This document shows, piece after piece, positions 62,213 through 64,000 of a stretch of DNA of 64,000 nucleotides. This DNA is from G020353115 sp964389685. GTDB taxonomy: Bacteria > Bacteroidota > Bacteroidia > Bacteroidales > VadinHA17. Positions within the stretch are counted from its first letter, which is position 1. The number at the start of each line of letters is the position of its first letter. Under the pieces are notes generated by a model. That model was not told where the DNA came from. It did no database searches and saw only the letters and a program-made list of their open reading frames with translations. Location: positions 62,001 to 126,000 of the forward strand of contig CAYMFM010000004.1 of NCBI GenBank assembly GCA_964389685.1. The letters are read 5' to 3'. The translations under genes were made by a program, and so were the position numbers.

Positions 62213-64000
62213 TATTCAGGGTCAGTAGTTACACGGGTGGTGTATTCGACGATATAATACCCTTCCTTAGGGAAAGCCGGTTGAATGGCAGGTAAATGTG
62301 TTACGGTTCTGCCTGCCGGAAGTACAATATCCGTAACTTTCTTTTCAAATACCAACCGTTTACTCATGTCCAGTATCCGGATTTGGAGATCTACTGTTTT
62401 TCCTTCTCCCAGGTTTATAATGACCGGTTGTATGGAGTCTACAGGACCATACACCACATCGACATTATTACTGCCTGCCACTACTTGTTGAAAGATCATT
62501 TGGTTTACATAATAGGCCAGTTTTGCATGACCCAGGCAATCGATGAGGGGTTTGCGGTAGGTTCCCATGTTGGGACCTCCATGAAGACAACACCAGGAAA
62601 ATCCATCATAATCACACAACCGCTGTTTTTTCATGGACTCCCACGCACTGAATGCCTGCCAGGCTTGACTCTCAAGCCATTCATCATAATCAAGCCTGCG
62701 ACCGATGCTTCCTTTGTCGTAATCCCACTCGTAGGATGGGATCTTATACCATGGTTTCCCTTTCATTAAAGACCAGTTTGGCTGGCTTGTAGATTCTTCA
62801 TGTTCAAAATTAAAATATGCCCTTTCAGGGCTGTTTAGAAAATCCTGATGATAGGCAGATGGTATCTTTCGCAACAAATCCCAGGTCTTGCCATAGCCCG
62901 TATAGGAATCCTGGTTCCCCCTGGTGACCATGGAAGCCGTATATTCCGGGATAGCACGAATGGTATTTCCATCGATATCGATGGTACCGGCATCATTGCC
63001 GAACCTCGTCAAAATGTTTTCAGAAGCGGGGGAGATCAACCGGCTTTGATCGACCGGAAAGATGGTTTGATATGCCTTGCGATAGAAGGAATTGGATTCT
63101 TCAATGGTGTACGGTTTGGCTGCGTAAGGATGATTGGTCACCTCCCACATGACAATGCTTGGATGGTTGTATACCTGTTTCATGTATTTTGGATACCCTT
63201 CAAAATCAACATTCCACCATCCGCCGTTACGGATCCATGCTGAAGTGGACCAGATAATCATCATTCCAAGCTGATCAGCCATTTCGGCATAACGGGGATC
63301 GTTGATACCATCCGACATGTTGGTCTCTGCATGCACGTGAATACGCAACAGGTTTCCATTCATCTTCTTTATCATCAGGAGTTCTTTTGCCACCCATTCA
63401 TCCGTGGGACAGCGGTTCCACATTACCAGCTTATCGGCTGGCATCCTGTATCCCATGATCTGGGCTCCGTTTAGCATTTCGGGTTTGCCATTGATCCTGA
63501 ACGTACCACCCTCCTGACTGATGGTCCGTATTCCTGTTGTGATTACATCATCGTCAATCACCAAGCCGTTATCCTCTTCCAGTGATACAACGATTTTATA
63601 GAGATGAGGATGATCGGCTGTCCATAACCGGGGATTTTCAATTTCCATTATTTTGTCGAAAACAACCCTGCTGGTTGGTTTTATTGCAACGGGGAACTCT
63701 GCTTCTGCAACAACCCCCGCTGTTTCATCCGGATACCAGTGGTAATACCTAATACGGAGCTTCCCTTCCAGGGGATTTATACCCTCATTTTCGACAGTTA
63801 TGCGGTGCCGCATGGTTGCCGCTCCATCTATAGCTGTTGTATTCACCAGGATATCATCGATATAACTGTTGCTGGTAAGGTCAAGGATTACCCTGCCCAT
63901 AAACCAGCCTATGTTATGATCGGTGGGGGCATGGAGCATGGGAAATTCAAGTTTATGGGATCGAACCTTCACAGCAATCAGGTTGGTCCTGTTTTTTTCA
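62212..64000 (-). CDS. Divergent GH2-family glycoside hydrolase, 5' end beyond the window
   Basis: The frame is open to the right edge, so the start codon lies outside; the GTG at 63972 is internal. The visible nearly 600 residues include the GH2 Ig-like domain (ENPRLWTADHPHLYKIVVSL), TIM barrel (GNLLRIHVHAETNMSD, MADQLGMMIIW) and a C-terminal sandwich. Where active GH2 enzymes have the acid/base Glu in a WxxGNE motif, this protein has VMWEVTNHP, so the usual Glu is replaced by His. The nucleophile region is FNFEHEES. It may be a distant GH2 subfamily or a non-catalytic member. It is coupled to the DUF5107 gene. Confidence 0.75.
   Translation of the reverse strand, partial: EKNRTNLIAVKVRSHKLEFPMLHAPTDHNIGWFMGRVILDLTSNSYIDDILVNTTAIDGAATMRHRITVENEGINPLEGKLRIRYYHWYPDETAGVVAEAEFPVAIKPTSRVVFDKIMEIENPRLWTADHPHLYKIVVSLEEDNGLVIDDDVITTGIRTISQEGGTFRINGKPEMLNGAQIMGYRMPADKLVMWNRCPTDEWVAKELLMIKKMNGNLLRIHVHAETNMSDGINDPRYAEMADQLGMMIIWSTSAWIRNGGWWNVDFEGYPKYMKQVYNHPSIVMWEVTNHPYAAKPYTIEESNSFYRKAYQTIFPVDQSRLISPASENILTRFGNDAGTIDIDGNTIRAIPEYTASMVTRGNQDSYTGYGKTWDLLRKIPSAYHQDFLNSPERAYFNFEHEESTSQPNWSLMKGKPWYKIPSYEWDYDKGSIGRRLDYDEWLESQAWQAFSAWESMKKQRLCDYDGFSWCCLHGGPNMGTYRKPLIDCLGHAKLAYYVNQMIFQQVVAGSNNVDVVYGPVDSIQPVIINLGEGKTVDLQIRILDMSKRLVFEKKVTDIVLPAGRTVTHLPAIQPAFPKEGYYIVEYTTRVTTDPE

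Overview
The window looks like a chromosomal stretch of a Bacteroidota member, probably a marine or sediment Bacteroidales relative. The signs are many secreted lipoproteins with Bacteroidota-type lipoboxes, sulfatase and glycoside hydrolase clusters, BlaI/BlaR-M56, MG2/TonB-plug and DUF5107-TPR proteins, RRDFLK-type secreted oxidoreductases, weak Shine-Dalgarno signals and TAnnTTTG-like -7 boxes. No rRNA, tRNA, CRISPR array, phage genes or integrase were seen.

Layout. 1-9.8 kb: the tail of a proline racemase-family dehydratase, two secreted beta-propeller proteins, a phosphotriesterase-family lipoprotein, peptidase T, aminopeptidase P and an S37 peptidase. 10-12.6 kb: a mannan pair, GH26 mannanase plus an exported AGE-family (mannobiose/cellobiose) 2-epimerase. 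12.6-13.5 kb: a REP-associated tyrosine transposase (RAYT) between two near-identical palindromic repeats of about 140 bp. 13.5-14.4 kb: a cupin and two divergent, internally deleted gene remnants (4Fe-4S/QueG-like and OsmC-like). 14.4-16.5 kb: a BlaI/M56 pair with an operator-like palindrome. 16.5-23.8 kb: a DUF5107-TPR protein, a URO-D family protein, a sulfatase tail and an MG2/TonB-plug protein.

23.9-32.4 kb is an AT-rich, tightly packed, one-direction cassette. It encodes an AbiEi/AbiEii-type toxin-antitoxin pair, a nuclease-methylase fusion with its own specificity subunit (BcgI-like architecture, no translocase), a GIY-YIG nuclease overlapping hsdS, a 63-residue unknown protein and an SMC/RecF-like ATPase with CxxC motifs. 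The methylase gene carries an in-frame TAA where the surrounding reading frame continues smoothly. This cassette is the best candidate for an undescribed composite defence system.

32.6-64 kb is carbohydrate catabolism: a FucP-like permease; an operon reading leftwards of sulfatase, URO-D protein, DUF6067-like glycosidase, creatininase-family protein and GH2 beta-galactosidase; an FtsX permease; an SGNH esterase followed by a broken sulfatase; and a second leftward cluster of divergent GH2, DUF5107-TPR, sulfatase, Gfo/Idh/MocA oxidoreductase and HEAT-DUF1080 protein. A second RAYT with a different repeat family (mismatched stem, 7-nt loop) sits inside that cluster. The sulfatases, GH2 enzymes and keto-sugar enzymes suggest growth on sulfated polysaccharide, although no SusC/SusD pair is present in the window.
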